DNA of 64,000 nucleotides from NCEH01 sp043195095 (GCF_043195095.1 NZ_JBAFWN010000012.1), one strand, 5' to 3'; shown: positions 17,826 to 27,412, counted from the stretch's first letter. The notes: generated by a model from the sequence alone, not told the origin. Program-made: numbers and translations.

Positions 17826-18067
17826 TCGATCGACATTCCCGGTCGGACGCGCTTGCGGCAGAGCTTAGCGCTTGCATCAGAGCAGCGTCATGCACGGGCT
17901 TGTCCCGTGCATCCACGTGGCACCGCTGGTGCTGGCTTTTCAAGGCCCGCACGAGCGGCTCGGCGTGGGTGGCCGGGACACGCCCGGCCATGACAGCTGG
18001 TGAAAGACATGGCGCCACCATCCCGCAGGCACCTCGAAGATGCACCAGGCCGCTGAACGTCTATCCG
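17826..18067 (+). mobile_element. Miniature palindromic element, copy 1
   Basis: First of three related dispersed elements. The 108-base core (17887-17994) opens with GTCATGCACGGGCTTGTCCC and closes with the related inverse GGCCATGAC. An outer arm TCGATCGACATTCC at 17826-17839 is mirrored imperfectly by TGAACGTCTATCCGC at 18054-18068. The left arm is about 18 bases longer than in the other copies, and the right arm somewhat shorter. It sits between the SDR start and the stop codon of the MFS gene. It has no coding capacity. Confidence 0.8.
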
Positions 18068-18069
18068 CC

Positions 18070-19452
18070 CTAGATCTCGCGCGGCGTGGCCACAAGCAGG
18101 CCGGGGTCCATGGAGGCGCCGACGGCGCGGGCCTGGGTATCGCGCAGGTAGAGCTTGCGCGGCAGGCACCACATGATCAGCACCGCCGAGGCGCCGCAGA
18201 CCGCCGCGATCACATACAGCGCCATGGACGCGCTGCCGGTGGCATCCTTCACCACGCCCACCATGTAGGGCCCGATGATGCCGCCGATCTGCCCGACCGA
18301 ATTGATCAGCGCGATGCCGGACGCGGCGGCGAGGCCGGAAAGCACGCGCTGCGGCAGCAGCCAGAACAGGCCGAACGAGCCGATGATGCCGGTCGCCGCG
18401 ATGGTGAGGCCGAGCAGCAGGGCGATCAGGCTGTCGCCGAACGCGCCGCAGATCACATAGCCCACCGCGCCGGCCACCGCGCACGCACCGAGATGCCAGC
18501 GCCGCTCGCCGGAGCGGTCGGAGCTGCGGGCGATCAGCGGGATCAAGACGAGCGCGATCAGATAGGGCAGGGAGGTGAGGATGCCGATGACGAAGGTGTC
18601 GGTGGTGCCGGCAGTCTTCACCAGTTGCGGCATCCAGAAGATGATGCCGTAGATGCCCATGGCGAGGCCGAGATAGATCAGCGAGAACACATAGGTCACC
18701 GGCTCACGCAGAGCGGCGCCGAAGGAATGGGCGTGGCCGACCTTGGGATCCTGCGCGAGGCGGGCCTTCAGCAGGGCCTTTTCCTCAGTGGTGAGCCATT
18801 TGGCATCGTCCACCTGGTCGTCCAGCACCATCAGCACGACGAAGCCGAGCACCACGGAGGGGATACCTTCCAGCAGGAACAGCCACTGCCAGCCGCCAAG
18901 GCCGCCGATGCCGTCCATGAACTTCATGATGGCGCCCGAGATCGGACCGCCGATCAGCCCGCAGATGCCGATGGACATGAAGAACAGCGAGTTGATGCGC
19001 CCGCGCTGGGAGGCGGGGAACCAATGGGTGAAGCAATACACGGCACCCGGCACGAACCCCGCCTCCAGCACGCCGAGCAGGAAGCGCAGCGCATAAAAGG
19101 CATATTCGGATTTCACGAACATCATCACCGCCGAGGCAATGCCCCAGCTGATCATGATCCGCGCGATCCAGCGCCGCGCGCCGACCTTGGCCAGGATCAT
19201 GTTGGAGGGAATCTCGAACAGCAGATAGCCGATGAAGAAGATGCTGGCGCCAAGGCCATAAGCGGCTTCGGAAAAGCCCAGCTCGCTCTGCATCTGGAGC
19301 TTGGCGAAGCTCACATTGACGCGGTCGAGATAGGCGACCACGAAGCACGCCATGAACAGCGGCACGATGCGCCATCCCGCCTTGCGGATCACCGCATCGG
19401 TTGCCTGCGCCACCGAGGCGGCAGTTTGGCCGACGGACGTCTTGATATTCAT
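18070..19452 (-). CDS. MFS transporter, anion:cation symporter type
   Basis: A 460-aa inner-membrane transporter with about twelve hydrophobic helices. The segment YLDRVNVSFAKLQMQSELGFS at the end of helix 1 (shown here in part) and the GRINSLFF and WLFLLEGIPSV loops are characteristic of the ACS family, which takes up organic anions such as tartrate, phthalate or hexuronates. ATG 19452 follows GGAGGG. It lies 141 bases downstream of the alcohol-dehydrogenase gene on the same strand and probably imports the compound handled by the neighbouring oxidoreductases. The mobile element copy ends against its stop codon. Confidence 0.9.
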   Translation of the reverse strand: MNIKTSVGQTAASVAQATDAVIRKAGWRIVPLFMACFVVAYLDRVNVSFAKLQMQSELGFSEAAYGLGASIFFIGYLLFEIPSNMILAKVGARRWIARIMISWGIASAVMMFVKSEYAFYALRFLLGVLEAGFVPGAVYCFTHWFPASQRGRINSLFFMSIGICGLIGGPISGAIMKFMDGIGGLGGWQWLFLLEGIPSVVLGFVVLMVLDDQVDDAKWLTTEEKALLKARLAQDPKVGHAHSFGAALREPVTYVFSLIYLGLAMGIYGIIFWMPQLVKTAGTTDTFVIGILTSLPYLIALVLIPLIARSSDRSGERRWHLGACAVAGAVGYVICGAFGDSLIALLLGLTIAATGIIGSFGLFWLLPQRVLSGLAAASGIALINSVGQIGGIIGPYMVGVVKDATGSASMALYVIAAVCGASAVLIMWCLPRKLYLRDTQARAVGASMDPGLLVATPREI

Positions 19453-19593
19453 GTCAGGTTCCCTCCGATAACTCTTGTTCTTCGACGCGCTGAGCGCGAA
19501 CCGAGATTTGTTCTTTAAATCAATTAGATTGTTGCCCGCGGGCGGCGCCTTGGCGTATGCGCCGCCGCCCTCGTTAGACCCGCTGAGCCAGCC

Positions 19594-20733
19594 TCAGAGG
19601 GATTGCGCGAGCATCCGCGCGTAATCGTCAGGGGTGGCCACGCGCGGATTGGTCTTGTGGCAATGGTCGGCCACCGCGCCCTTGATGATGCCGGCGAACA
19701 GATCCTCGCCGACGCCCACCGCACCGAGGCTGGCCGGCAAGCCGAGATGCTCGGTGGCGGCGCGGATGGTGGGGCCCACCTCATCGGCCTCGCCGACGCC
19801 CATCACCTCGGCCAGGCGCTCCAATTTGTGCTCGTGCCGGGCCGAATCGCTGTCCTTGTTGAAGTCCAGCACCGCCGGCAGGAGGATGGCGTTCAAGGTG
19901 CCGTGGTGCAGGCGCGGATTGATGCCGCCCAGCGAATGGCTGAGGCTGTGGACGCAGCCGAGCCCCTTCTGGAACGCCATGGCGCCCTGCATGGAGGCGC
20001 TCATCATGTTCAGCCGCGCCTCGCGGTCGCTCGGGTCGTGGGTGGCGCGGCCGATATGGGTCCAGGCCCGACGCAGCCCTTCGAGGGCGATGCCGTCGGC
20101 GGGCGGGTTGAAGGCGGCCGACAGATAGGTCTCGATGCAATGGGACAGCGCGTCCATGCCGGTGGCGGCGGTGAGCAAGGGCGGCAGGCTCAGCGTCAGC
20201 TCGGGATCGCAGATCGCCACCTTGGGAATGAGATAGGGCGAGAGCACGCCCACCTTGCGCCCGTCGTCGAGGATCAGGATCGCCCCGCGCCCGACCTCGC
20301 TTCCCGTGCCGGCGGTGGTGGGAATGGCGATCACCGGCGCGGTGGCGGCCGTGATGCGTTCCACCCCGCCCTCGATCACGGCGAAGCTCTTCAGCGGCCC
20401 GTCATGGGCCGCGCACACCGCCACCCCCTTGGCAAGGTCGATGGAGGAGCCGCCCCCGACCGCGATAATGCCGTCGCATTCCCCTTCGCGATAGGCGGCG
20501 AGGGCCGCGCGCACGGCCGCTTCGTTCGGATTGGGGGGCGTGGCGTCGAAGATGGTGACGACGGTTTTCGCAGAAAGCTGTTCCAGGATCGTGTCGAGAA
20601 TGCCAGCCTTGCGCACGCCCGCGTCTGTGACGATCAGGGGCCGACGGATCGGGATCAGGTCGCATTCGTCTTGCAGCAGCGAGACGGAGCCGAAGCCGAA
20701 CTGGATGCGCGTGAGGTAATTGATCAGAGCCAT
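19594..20733 (-). CDS. Iron-containing alcohol dehydrogenase
   Basis: A 379-aa group III metal-dependent dehydrogenase. It has the NAD(P)-binding GGGSSIDLAK (about residues 92-101), PTTAGTGSE (about 135-143), and the metal site from the Asp and His of DALSHCIE, then HSLSHSLGG and LHHGTLNA. ATG 20733 starts at the conserved N terminus (MALINYLTRIQFGFG). It is divergent from the LysR regulator across 181 bases and upstream of the MFS transporter, so it is likely the first gene of the regulated unit. Candidate substrates are short diols or hydroxy acids such as 4-hydroxybutyrate; the sequence does not decide. Confidence 0.92.
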   Translation of the reverse strand: MALINYLTRIQFGFGSVSLLQDECDLIPIRRPLIVTDAGVRKAGILDTILEQLSAKTVVTIFDATPPNPNEAAVRAALAAYREGECDGIIAVGGGSSIDLAKGVAVCAAHDGPLKSFAVIEGGVERITAATAPVIAIPTTAGTGSEVGRGAILILDDGRKVGVLSPYLIPKVAICDPELTLSLPPLLTAATGMDALSHCIETYLSAAFNPPADGIALEGLRRAWTHIGRATHDPSDREARLNMMSASMQGAMAFQKGLGCVHSLSHSLGGINPRLHHGTLNAILLPAVLDFNKDSDSARHEHKLERLAEVMGVGEADEVGPTIRAATEHLGLPASLGAVGVGEDLFAGIIKGAVADHCHKTNPRVATPDDYARMLAQSL

Positions 20734-20914
20734 TTGAAGTATTTCCCCCACGAAATCGCCCGGTTGCGCAGCGACTCGCATCTTTTTATATTGCAGTGCA
20801 GCGTAAGTTAGCGTCGGTTTACGACGTCACGCTCCCGCAAAGGGATATGTGAGGGCGTTTTCATTGAAAACTGAGAAGAGTTGATACAGCTATATCCCGG
20901 AGTAATAGTAAGAC
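20734..20914. promoter_or_regulatory. Divergent control region of the LysR gene and the dehydrogenase
   Basis: This 181-base region separates the LysR-type gene (plus) from the dehydrogenase (minus) and is noticeably more A/T-rich than its surroundings (around 20780-20800 and 20860-20914). In this arrangement the regulator normally binds T-N11-A sites here. Several loose matches exist, but I cannot single out one operator or the -35/-10 boxes. Confidence 0.45.
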
Positions 20915-21835
20915 ATGCTGCCTTCCCTCGGTTCCATGGTCTCGCGCTTGCATCTGCGTCATCTGCGGCTGCTGATCGCGCTGGATGATCTCGGCTCGCT
21001 CTTGAAGGCGGCGGAGCAGGTGGGGCTGAGCCAGCCGGGCGCCAGCAAGGCGTTGCAGGAGATCGAGGAAACCCTCGGCGCCACCTTGTTCACCCGCACC
21101 AATCGCGGGCTGGTGGCCAATGATGCCGGCCTGTGCGTCATCCGCTATGCGCGGCTGATCCACACCAATCTCGGCCAGATGCGCGAGGAGATGGAGGGCC
21201 TGCTCCAGGGCCACGGCGGCAAGCTGGCGCTCGGCGTCATCATGGGCGCCGTGCCGCTGCTGACGGAAATGATGTTGCGCCTCATCAAGGCGCATCCCGC
21301 CATCTCCATCGAGCTGGTGGAGGACACCAGCGCCGAACTGCTGCGCCTGCTGGACCAGGGGCGGCTCGACATCGCCATCTGCCGCACCACCATCAGCGAG
21401 CGGCCGGACCTCTACGACAGCGTGATCGTGCGCGAGGAAACCCTCGCCGTGGTGGCGAACACCCATCACCCGGCGGCCACCCGCAAGCGCATCGAGCTTG
21501 CCGACCTCGCCGAGGCGCGCTGGGTGGTCTATTCCGCCAACATGCCCATGCGGGTGCTGCTGGAGCGCGAGTTCCAGCAGGCGGGGCTGCGCTTTCCGCT
21601 CTATCTGGTGGAGACCACCTCGGCGTTCGCCACGCTCTCGCTGCTCCAGCGCGAACCCTCGTTCGTGGCGCTGCTGTCGAGCGAGGTGGCGCAGTTCTGC
21701 ACCAGCTTCGGCATGACCTCTATCCTGCCGCTGCAATTGCGCTCGCGCAGCGAGCCCTATGAGCTGGTGACCCGTCGCGGCGCGCCGCTCTCGCCGGTGG
21801 CACGCTATTTCATGGAGGGGTTCAACCTGCGCTGA
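20915..21835 (+). CDS. LysR family transcriptional regulator
   Basis: A 306-aa regulator. The N-terminal winged helix-turn-helix (about residues 10-70) reads LRHLRLLIALDDLGSLLKAAE, then QPGASKALQEIEETLGATLF. A type 2 periplasmic-binding-like effector domain follows (about 95-300, with LALGVIMGAVPLL and GRLDIAICRT). It starts at ATG 20915; ATG 20936 is a shorter alternative. Its position, divergent from the dehydrogenase, suggests it controls the dehydrogenase-MFS-SDR-alkene reductase genes in response to an aromatic or organic-acid substrate. The effector is unknown. Confidence 0.93.
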   Translation: MLPSLGSMVSRLHLRHLRLLIALDDLGSLLKAAEQVGLSQPGASKALQEIEETLGATLFTRTNRGLVANDAGLCVIRYARLIHTNLGQMREEMEGLLQGHGGKLALGVIMGAVPLLTEMMLRLIKAHPAISIELVEDTSAELLRLLDQGRLDIAICRTTISERPDLYDSVIVREETLAVVANTHHPAATRKRIELADLAEARWVVYSANMPMRVLLEREFQQAGLRFPLYLVETTSAFATLSLLQREPSFVALLSSEVAQFCTSFGMTSILPLQLRSRSEPYELVTRRGAPLSPVARYFMEGFNLR

Positions 21836-21885
21836 GCGGGGGAGCGGCGACGTCCTTGCGCCGCCGCCGGCCGATCAGGCGCGCC

Positions 21886-23142
21886 TCAGGCCCATTCGCC
21901 CTTGCGGAACACCGGCACGCGGGCGCCGTCCGCCGTGAGGCCGTCGATGTCGATCTGGGCCGAGCCGATCATCCAGTCGATATGGATCAGGCTCTTGTTG
22001 CCGCCCTGTGCCGCGATCTGCTCGGGCGAGAGGTTGGCGCCGTCGAGGAAGCATTTGGAATAGCACTGGCCAAGCGCGATGTGGCAGGCGGCGTTCTCGT
22101 CGAACAGGGTGTTGAAGAACAGCAGGCCGCTCTTCGAGATCGGCGAGGAATGGGTCACCAGCGCGACTTCGCCCAGCCTGCGGGCGCCTTCATCCGTATC
22201 CAGCACCTTGTTCAGCACTTCTTCGCCGCGCGCCGCCTTGGCCTCGACGATGCGCCCGGCTTCGAAGCGCACCTGAATCTGGTCGATCAGCGTGCCTTGG
22301 TAGGACAGTGGCTTGGTGGAGGAAACATGCCCCTCCACGCGCCGGGCGTGGGGGGTGGTGAAGACTTCCTCGGTGGGAATATTGGCGTTGCAGGTGATGC
22401 CGTTCTTCGCCGTGGAGGCCCCGCCCTGCCATTCGTGCCCGTCGGCGAGGCCGATGGTGAGGTCGGTGCCCGGCCCGGAATAATGCAGGGCCGCGAAGCG
22501 CTGGCCGTTCAGCCATTCGGTTCGGGTGCGCAGCGCGGCATTGTGCGCGCTCCAGGCCGCCACGGGATCGTCGCCATCCACCCGCGACGCCGCGAAGATC
22601 GCCTGCGCCAGCTTGGCGACGGCCACCGGCTCCTCATCGCCGGGAAACACCAGCTTGGCCCAGGAGGCGGTGGGATAGGCGATGATGTTCCAATTGATAT
22701 CGAAGCCGGCGATTTTCTCCAGCGCCGGCTGATAGGCGAGCGAATTCGCCTTGTTCGCCCGCGCCACCTTGGCGGGGTCCTGGCCGGAGAGCAGCATCGG
22801 ATTGTCGCCGACGATGGCGAGCCGCGCGGTATTGGCGCTGAACGCCTTGGCGATGCCGTCATAGAGCCAGCCCGGTGCCCGGTCGAAGCTCGCATCGGCG
22901 CCAAAGCGATAGCGCGCGAGCGTCATTTCCTCGTCCGAGAACAGGGGCGTCACGAGGCCGGCGCCGGCCTTGTAGGCATGTTCGGCGATGCGTCGCACCA
23001 GCGGCAGGGCCGCCATGGGGGCGGTGAGGAACAGGTCCTGGCCGGGCTGAAGGTCCAGTCCCACCTTGACCGCCACTTCGGCCAGCCGGTCGAGCTGGAC
23101 CGGGTCAATCGGTGCGGAAAGATCACGCGCATGTGCCGTCAT
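21886..23142 (-). CDS. Aminopeptidase, peptidase family M29
   Basis: A 418-aa metallo-aminopeptidase (AmpS/PepS/aminopeptidase T type) that removes N-terminal residues from peptides in the cytosol. Family landmarks are the N-terminal LDRLAEVAVKVGLDLQPGQD, the middle GTDLTIGLADGHEWQGG, the metal-site region NIPTEEVFTTPHARRVEGHV (about residues 255-273), and the C-terminal CHIALGQCY and SLIHIDWMIGS. The length matches the family (about 410 aa). It runs convergently towards the LysR gene and is probably unrelated to the catabolic cluster. Confidence 0.93.
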   Translation of the reverse strand: MTAHARDLSAPIDPVQLDRLAEVAVKVGLDLQPGQDLFLTAPMAALPLVRRIAEHAYKAGAGLVTPLFSDEEMTLARYRFGADASFDRAPGWLYDGIAKAFSANTARLAIVGDNPMLLSGQDPAKVARANKANSLAYQPALEKIAGFDINWNIIAYPTASWAKLVFPGDEEPVAVAKLAQAIFAASRVDGDDPVAAWSAHNAALRTRTEWLNGQRFAALHYSGPGTDLTIGLADGHEWQGGASTAKNGITCNANIPTEEVFTTPHARRVEGHVSSTKPLSYQGTLIDQIQVRFEAGRIVEAKAARGEEVLNKVLDTDEGARRLGEVALVTHSSPISKSGLLFFNTLFDENAACHIALGQCYSKCFLDGANLSPEQIAAQGGNKSLIHIDWMIGSAQIDIDGLTADGARVPVFRKGEWA

Positions 23143-23324
23143 AAGGGAATGCCCAGCAAAGAGATGAGTGGGGCGGACCTTATCCGAACCGGCGGCGGTT
23201 GCGAATACGGCCCGTGCGCCGCGCCCCTTTCTGGGCCAGTCGGCCCCTGTGGCGGGCGGCGCGCAAACTTTACGAATGCGGGGGGCCTCATTATGCCAGA
23301 CGCGCGCGAACCGAGGACGAGACC

Positions 23325-24458
23325 GTGCCGGAATTCGAAATGCTGATCGCCTGGCTGTTCCAGAAGGCCCTGCCGTTCTGGTCGACGCGCGGTGTCGACC
23401 GTGCGCACGGCGGCTTTTACGAGCGGTTCGATCCCACCGGCGCGATCCTTCCCGAACCGCGCCGCGCGCGCCTCGTGGCCCGCCAGATCTATGCCTTTGG
23501 GGCAGCGGAGCGGCTCGGCTGGGCGGGCGCGGCGCGGCCGATCCTGCGCCATGGCCTGTCCGCGCTCGACGGTTTCTTCGCCGCCAACGGCACGCTGATC
23601 GCCACGCGCACGCCCGAAGGAGAGACCCTCAACGGGGCGTTTGATTCCTACGATCATGCCTTCGTTCTTTTCGCCCTGGCGTCGGCCCACGCCAGCGGCG
23701 CGGAGCCGGAGGCGGCGTGCGCGCGCGCCCATCGCCTGCTGGAGACCATGCGCGCGCATTACGCCCATCCCCGCGCCGGGTTCGAGGAAGCAAGCCCGCC
23801 CACGCTTCCGCTGAAGGCCAATCCCCACATGCATCTGCTGGAAGCATGTCTGGCGTGGGCGCAGACCGCGCCGGATCCGGCGTGGGATCGGCTCGCGGAC
23901 GAGATTGCCGAGCTGGCTCTTTCTGCCTTCCTCGATCCGGACACCGGCGCGCTTTATGAATATTTCGATCGCGACTGGCACCCGCTGCCCGGCGAGGAGA
24001 AGATCGTCGAGCCGGGACATCAGTTCGAATGGGCGTGGTTGCTGATCTGCTGGGGCACGTTACGCGAGAGGCCGGACGCCATCGCCGCAGCGCGCCGGCT
24101 GATTGCGCTCGCCGAAGCCCATGGGGTCGATCCGACCCTCGGCCTCGCCGTGAACGAACTCACTGCGAACCTGACCATCCGCGACCATCGCGCCCGCCTC
24201 TGGCCGCAGACGGAGCGCCTAAAGGCCCATGTGGCCCTCAAGGCGATCGCCCGCGATGCCGGCGAACATGCCGAGGCCACCGGCAAGATCGCCGAGGCGG
24301 CGCGCGGGATGATGCGGTTTTTCGCCCATCCGGTGGCGGGTGCCTGGTGGGAACATATCGACCGCGACGGCGCGCCCATGGTGGAGCCCACGCGCGCCAG
24401 CAGCCTCTATCACATCGTGCTGGCAATCGAGGTCCTGCACGCAGGGAAAGGCGCCTGA
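23325..24458 (+). CDS. AGE-family sugar epimerase/isomerase
   Basis: A 377-aa (alpha/alpha)6-barrel enzyme of the N-acylglucosamine 2-epimerase superfamily. The motif order matches: GGFYERFD near 27, ARLVARQIYAFG near 47, SYDHAFVLFALA near 105, NPHMHLLEA near 158, EPGHQFEWAWLL near 228, LWPQTERLKAHVAL near 288, and WWEHIDRDG near 338, with several His and Glu/Arg expected in the barrel. GTG 23325 is preferred because GAGGA lies 7 bases upstream; the open frame runs further upstream without a good site. The substrate could be mannose (isomerase) or an N-acyl sugar. Confidence 0.88.
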   Translation: MPEFEMLIAWLFQKALPFWSTRGVDRAHGGFYERFDPTGAILPEPRRARLVARQIYAFGAAERLGWAGAARPILRHGLSALDGFFAANGTLIATRTPEGETLNGAFDSYDHAFVLFALASAHASGAEPEAACARAHRLLETMRAHYAHPRAGFEEASPPTLPLKANPHMHLLEACLAWAQTAPDPAWDRLADEIAELALSAFLDPDTGALYEYFDRDWHPLPGEEKIVEPGHQFEWAWLLICWGTLRERPDAIAAARRLIALAEAHGVDPTLGLAVNELTANLTIRDHRARLWPQTERLKAHVALKAIARDAGEHAEATGKIAEAARGMMRFFAHPVAGAWWEHIDRDGAPMVEPTRASSLYHIVLAIEVLHAGKGA

Positions 24459-24464
24459 GCCTGG

Positions 24465-24833
24465 CTATTTGGGCTGCACCTGGGGGTTGCCGCCCGGGCT
24501 TCCTGGCGGTGGAATGACCGGCATCGTGCCCCCCTTGGGCGCGGGGTGGGTGAGTTCGGGATCGAGATTGCGGGCGGGGGGAATGACACCGTCCGTGCGG
24601 TCCAGCCGGTCGCTGAGGTTTTTATCGCTGCGCGGTGCGGGCAGGGTGGGTCCGGGTGCATCGGGCCGGCGCGGATCGGCGCCCACCTGCGCCGCCGCGC
24701 CGCTGGCTCCGATCACCTGGCTCAGGATGAGACCGAGCCCCAGGACCAGCGTGGCGGGCAGGGCGGCGCGGGGCTGCGGGCGGGACGGGCGCTGCGTGGG
24801 GACGTCTCGATGATGGGGCGGGCGATGGGACAT
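24465..24833 (-). CDS. Proline-rich exported hypothetical protein
   Basis: A 122-aa protein starting at ATG 24833 with AGGAGG 5 bases upstream. A His/Pro/Arg-rich N terminus leads into one hydrophobic segment (about residues 27-48, LPATLVLGLGLILSQVIGAS) ending in AAAQ, probably a signal peptide. The mature part is Pro/Asp-rich, with the stretch SDRLDRTDGVIPP and a C-terminal MPVIPPPGSPGG. A conserved hypothetical of Hyphomicrobiales to my recollection; no function known. It is convergent with the AGE-family gene (6 bases between stops). Confidence 0.7.
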   Translation of the reverse strand: MSHRPPHHRDVPTQRPSRPQPRAALPATLVLGLGLILSQVIGASGAAAQVGADPRRPDAPGPTLPAPRSDKNLSDRLDRTDGVIPPARNLDPELTHPAPKGGTMPVIPPPGSPGGNPQVQPK

Positions 24834-25010
24834 GCGGCCTCCTGTCCGGGCTGTTCCCCCAGCGGATCCCCATGAGGCCAACACCCGCACCCGCGGCCCT
24901 GTTCCCGCGCTGGCGCAAGTTCCGGGATTGGCGCAAGCGCCGGCATTGGCGCCAGGGTCCTCGCCCGAGCCGCCCGGCTTTCGCGGATCAGCCGCAGGGG
25001 CGGCCTTGCC

Positions 25011-25535
25011 CTACCAGCCCAGCGCCTTCAGCACGGCGGCGCCGGGCGCCAGCATCACGAAGGCCCAGACCAGCGCGCTCAGCACATTCGCCACCTGAAA
25101 CGGAATCTGCGGCATGGCGAGGATGCCGGCAATAAGCGGCACAACGGCGCGGGCCGGGCCGAAGAACCGCCCCACCGCGACGCCCCAGATGCCGAAGCGC
25201 GCGAAGAAGCCTTCCCCCTGCTGCACCAGGTCCGGGCGCCGGGAGAGCGGCCAGAAGGTCTTGGCACGCTGCTTGAAGTGCAGGCCGAACCAATAGGAGA
25301 GGGCATCCCCCAGCACCGCGCCGCACACGGCCGCGAACCAGATCGACCAGAAATCCAGCCCGCCGGCCTGGATCAGGGCGCCGATGCCGAGCAGCAGCAC
25401 GGTTGCTGGAATGAGCAGCGACAGGAAGGCGATGGACTCGCCGAACGCCAGGGCGAACACGATGGCCGGGGCGAAGGATTGGCGGGCGCGAATGAAATCC
25501 AGCACCGGCGCAGCATAGGCGTCGAAGTCGATCAT
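25011..25535 (-). CDS. DedA family membrane protein
   Basis: A 174-aa inner-membrane protein of the DedA/SNARE-associated superfamily, implicated in lipid scrambling and undecaprenyl-phosphate recycling. Family marks are the acidic E in FALAFGESIAFLSLLIP, the re-entrant GDALSYWFG (about residues 82-90), and the F(F)GPxR motif in GRFFGPARAVVPLIAG (about 122-137). About four hydrophobic helices. It is shorter than E. coli YqjA (220 aa), but the core is complete. Confidence 0.88.
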   Translation of the reverse strand: MIDFDAYAAPVLDFIRARQSFAPAIVFALAFGESIAFLSLLIPATVLLLGIGALIQAGGLDFWSIWFAAVCGAVLGDALSYWFGLHFKQRAKTFWPLSRRPDLVQQGEGFFARFGIWGVAVGRFFGPARAVVPLIAGILAMPQIPFQVANVLSALVWAFVMLAPGAAVLKALGW

Positions 25536-25879
25536 GGGTCCTCCGGCGGGCTATTTCGGCGATGCGCCGGCATGCCGCAAGGGGGGACTTGCGCACAAAA
25601 TGCGGCAGTAGCTGGCCTTTGCCTTGAAATCATCACGGATCTGGGCCATATGGCGGGCTGTAGCGGTCGGCGGCGCAGATGATGCCGGGCAGGTCGCTCT
25701 CGGGCCGCGTAGCGGAACGCTCCGGGAATGCTCAATTCCCGTCGGCTTAAGCCCGATACTCATTTTGCAGAATTCGACAGCCCAGGCCACGCGGGGTGTC
25801 ACACACCCCCCGCGAATGCGCGAGGCGCGTGGACCCTGTCCCGCGCCCCGGGTGGCGTTCGCCGCATGAAAGACAGAGC
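25536..25879. other. Intergenic region upstream of the RhlE helicase
   Basis: This 344-base divergent gap has a lower-GC patch around 25720-25780 and a small inverted repeat (CGGGGTGT / ACACCCC, about 25791-25812) about 70 bases before the helicase start. No gene or known RNA family is recognisable. A cold-responsive leader for the helicase is conceivable but not shown. Confidence 0.35.
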
Positions 25880-27412
25880 TTGACCTCTTTTTCCGAACTC
25901 GGCCTTGCCGAACCCATCGTCCAGGCCCTCACCGAAGAGCGCCATGTTACGCCGACGCCGATCCAGGCGCAGGCCATCCCCCAGATCCTCGCCGGCCATG
26001 ACCTGATCGGCATCGCCCAGACCGGCACCGGCAAGACCGCAGCCTTCGCGCTGCCCATCCTCGACCATATGGTGCGCCATCCGCGCCGGCCCGAGCCCAA
26101 GCATGTGCGCGTGCTGGTGCTTTCGCCGACCCGCGAATTGTCCGGCCAGATCGTGGAGAATTTCGAGAAGTTCGGCCGTCACACCGGCCGCACCGTGGAA
26201 CTCGCCATCGGCGGCGTTCCCATGGGCCGGCAGATTCGCGCCCTGCATCGCGGCGTGGACGTGCTGGTGGCCACCCCCGGCCGCCTGCTCGATCTCGCCG
26301 AGAACCACGCCGTGAAGCTCGACGCGGTGGAAGTGTTCGTGCTCGACGAAGCCGACCAGATGCTAGACATGGGCTTCGTCCATGCCATCCGCGCCATCAT
26401 CCGCCGCCTGCCGGCGAAGCGCCACAATCTGTTCTTCTCGGCCACCATGCCGTCCGCCATCGCGGACCTGGCGGGCTCCATGCTGCGCAATCCCGTGACG
26501 GTCTCCGTCACCCCGGCGGCCAAGACCGCCGACCGGGTCGAACAGCATGTGATGCTGGTGGAAAAGCAGGGCAAGCCGGCGCTTCTGGCCGAATTGCTCG
26601 GCGGCGAGGGGGTCGAGCGCTCGCTCGTCTTCACCCGCACCAAGCACGGCGCCGACAAGGTGGTGAGCGCGCTCGCCAAATACGGCCGCGCCGCTGAGGC
26701 GATCCACGGCAACAAGTCGCAGAACCAGCGCGACCGCGTGCTCGCCGCCTTCCGTGAAGGCACCGTGCGCACCCTGGTGGCCACCGATATCGCCGCGCGC
26801 GGCATTGATGTCACGGGCGTCAGCCACGTGTTCAATTTCGACCTGCCGAACGTGCCGGAATCCTATGTCCACCGCATCGGCCGCACCGCGCGCGCCGGCC
26901 GTGAAGGCATCGCGATTTCCTTCTGCGACGGCGAGGAGCGCGCGTACCTGCGTTCGATCGAAAAGCTGATCCGCATGCAATTGCCGCTGACCGACCGTCG
27001 CTCGACGCCCGGCACGGCGCCGATCGTCGATCCCACCGCCGGGGCGCCCGCGCGCAACAAGCCGGCCGGTGGCCGCAGCGGCGCGCCGAGCCAGGGCCGC
27101 GGGCCGCGTCCCGATGGCCGCAGCCAGGATCATCGCGGCGACCACCGGGGCGATCATCGCGCCCACGATGGCCGTGGCGGACAGGAGGGGCGCTCTCACG
27201 AGGGGCGGTCCAACGAATCTCGCACTGCGGGCGCGCCCTCGGGCCGCCCTTCTGAATCGCCGCGCACAGGCGCGCGGCAGGATCAACGGGCGGTTCGCGC
27301 CCCGGGCGGCCAACGTGGCGCATCGGAAATCGGTGCGGTCGGCTTCATGCGCACCGGTTCCGGGCCTGCCGGCGGTGGCAAGCCGGGCACGGCGTTCAAG
27401 CGCCCGCGTTGA
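25880..27412 (+). CDS. rhlE: DEAD-box ATP-dependent RNA helicase
   Basis: A 510-aa RhlE-type helicase that remodels RNA in ribosome assembly and mRNA decay. Motifs in order: Q motif (PTPIQAQAIP), AQTGTGKTAAF (Walker A), PTRELSGQ, GG and TPGR, LDEADQML (the DEAD box), FSATMP, then the second RecA domain with TRTKHGAD, ARGIDV and HRIGRTARAG. The C-terminal 140 residues are a disordered Gly/Arg/His/Pro-rich tail with repeated DHRGDHRG-like pieces, likely for RNA binding. The start is inferred to be TTG 25880 because the conserved N terminus reads TSFSELGL; no ATG fits. infA follows 26 bases later. Confidence 0.92.
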   Translation: MTSFSELGLAEPIVQALTEERHVTPTPIQAQAIPQILAGHDLIGIAQTGTGKTAAFALPILDHMVRHPRRPEPKHVRVLVLSPTRELSGQIVENFEKFGRHTGRTVELAIGGVPMGRQIRALHRGVDVLVATPGRLLDLAENHAVKLDAVEVFVLDEADQMLDMGFVHAIRAIIRRLPAKRHNLFFSATMPSAIADLAGSMLRNPVTVSVTPAAKTADRVEQHVMLVEKQGKPALLAELLGGEGVERSLVFTRTKHGADKVVSALAKYGRAAEAIHGNKSQNQRDRVLAAFREGTVRTLVATDIAARGIDVTGVSHVFNFDLPNVPESYVHRIGRTARAGREGIAISFCDGEERAYLRSIEKLIRMQLPLTDRRSTPGTAPIVDPTAGAPARNKPAGGRSGAPSQGRGPRPDGRSQDHRGDHRGDHRAHDGRGGQEGRSHEGRSNESRTAGAPSGRPSESPRTGARQDQRAVRAPGGQRGASEIGAVGFMRTGSGPAGGGKPGTAFKRPR

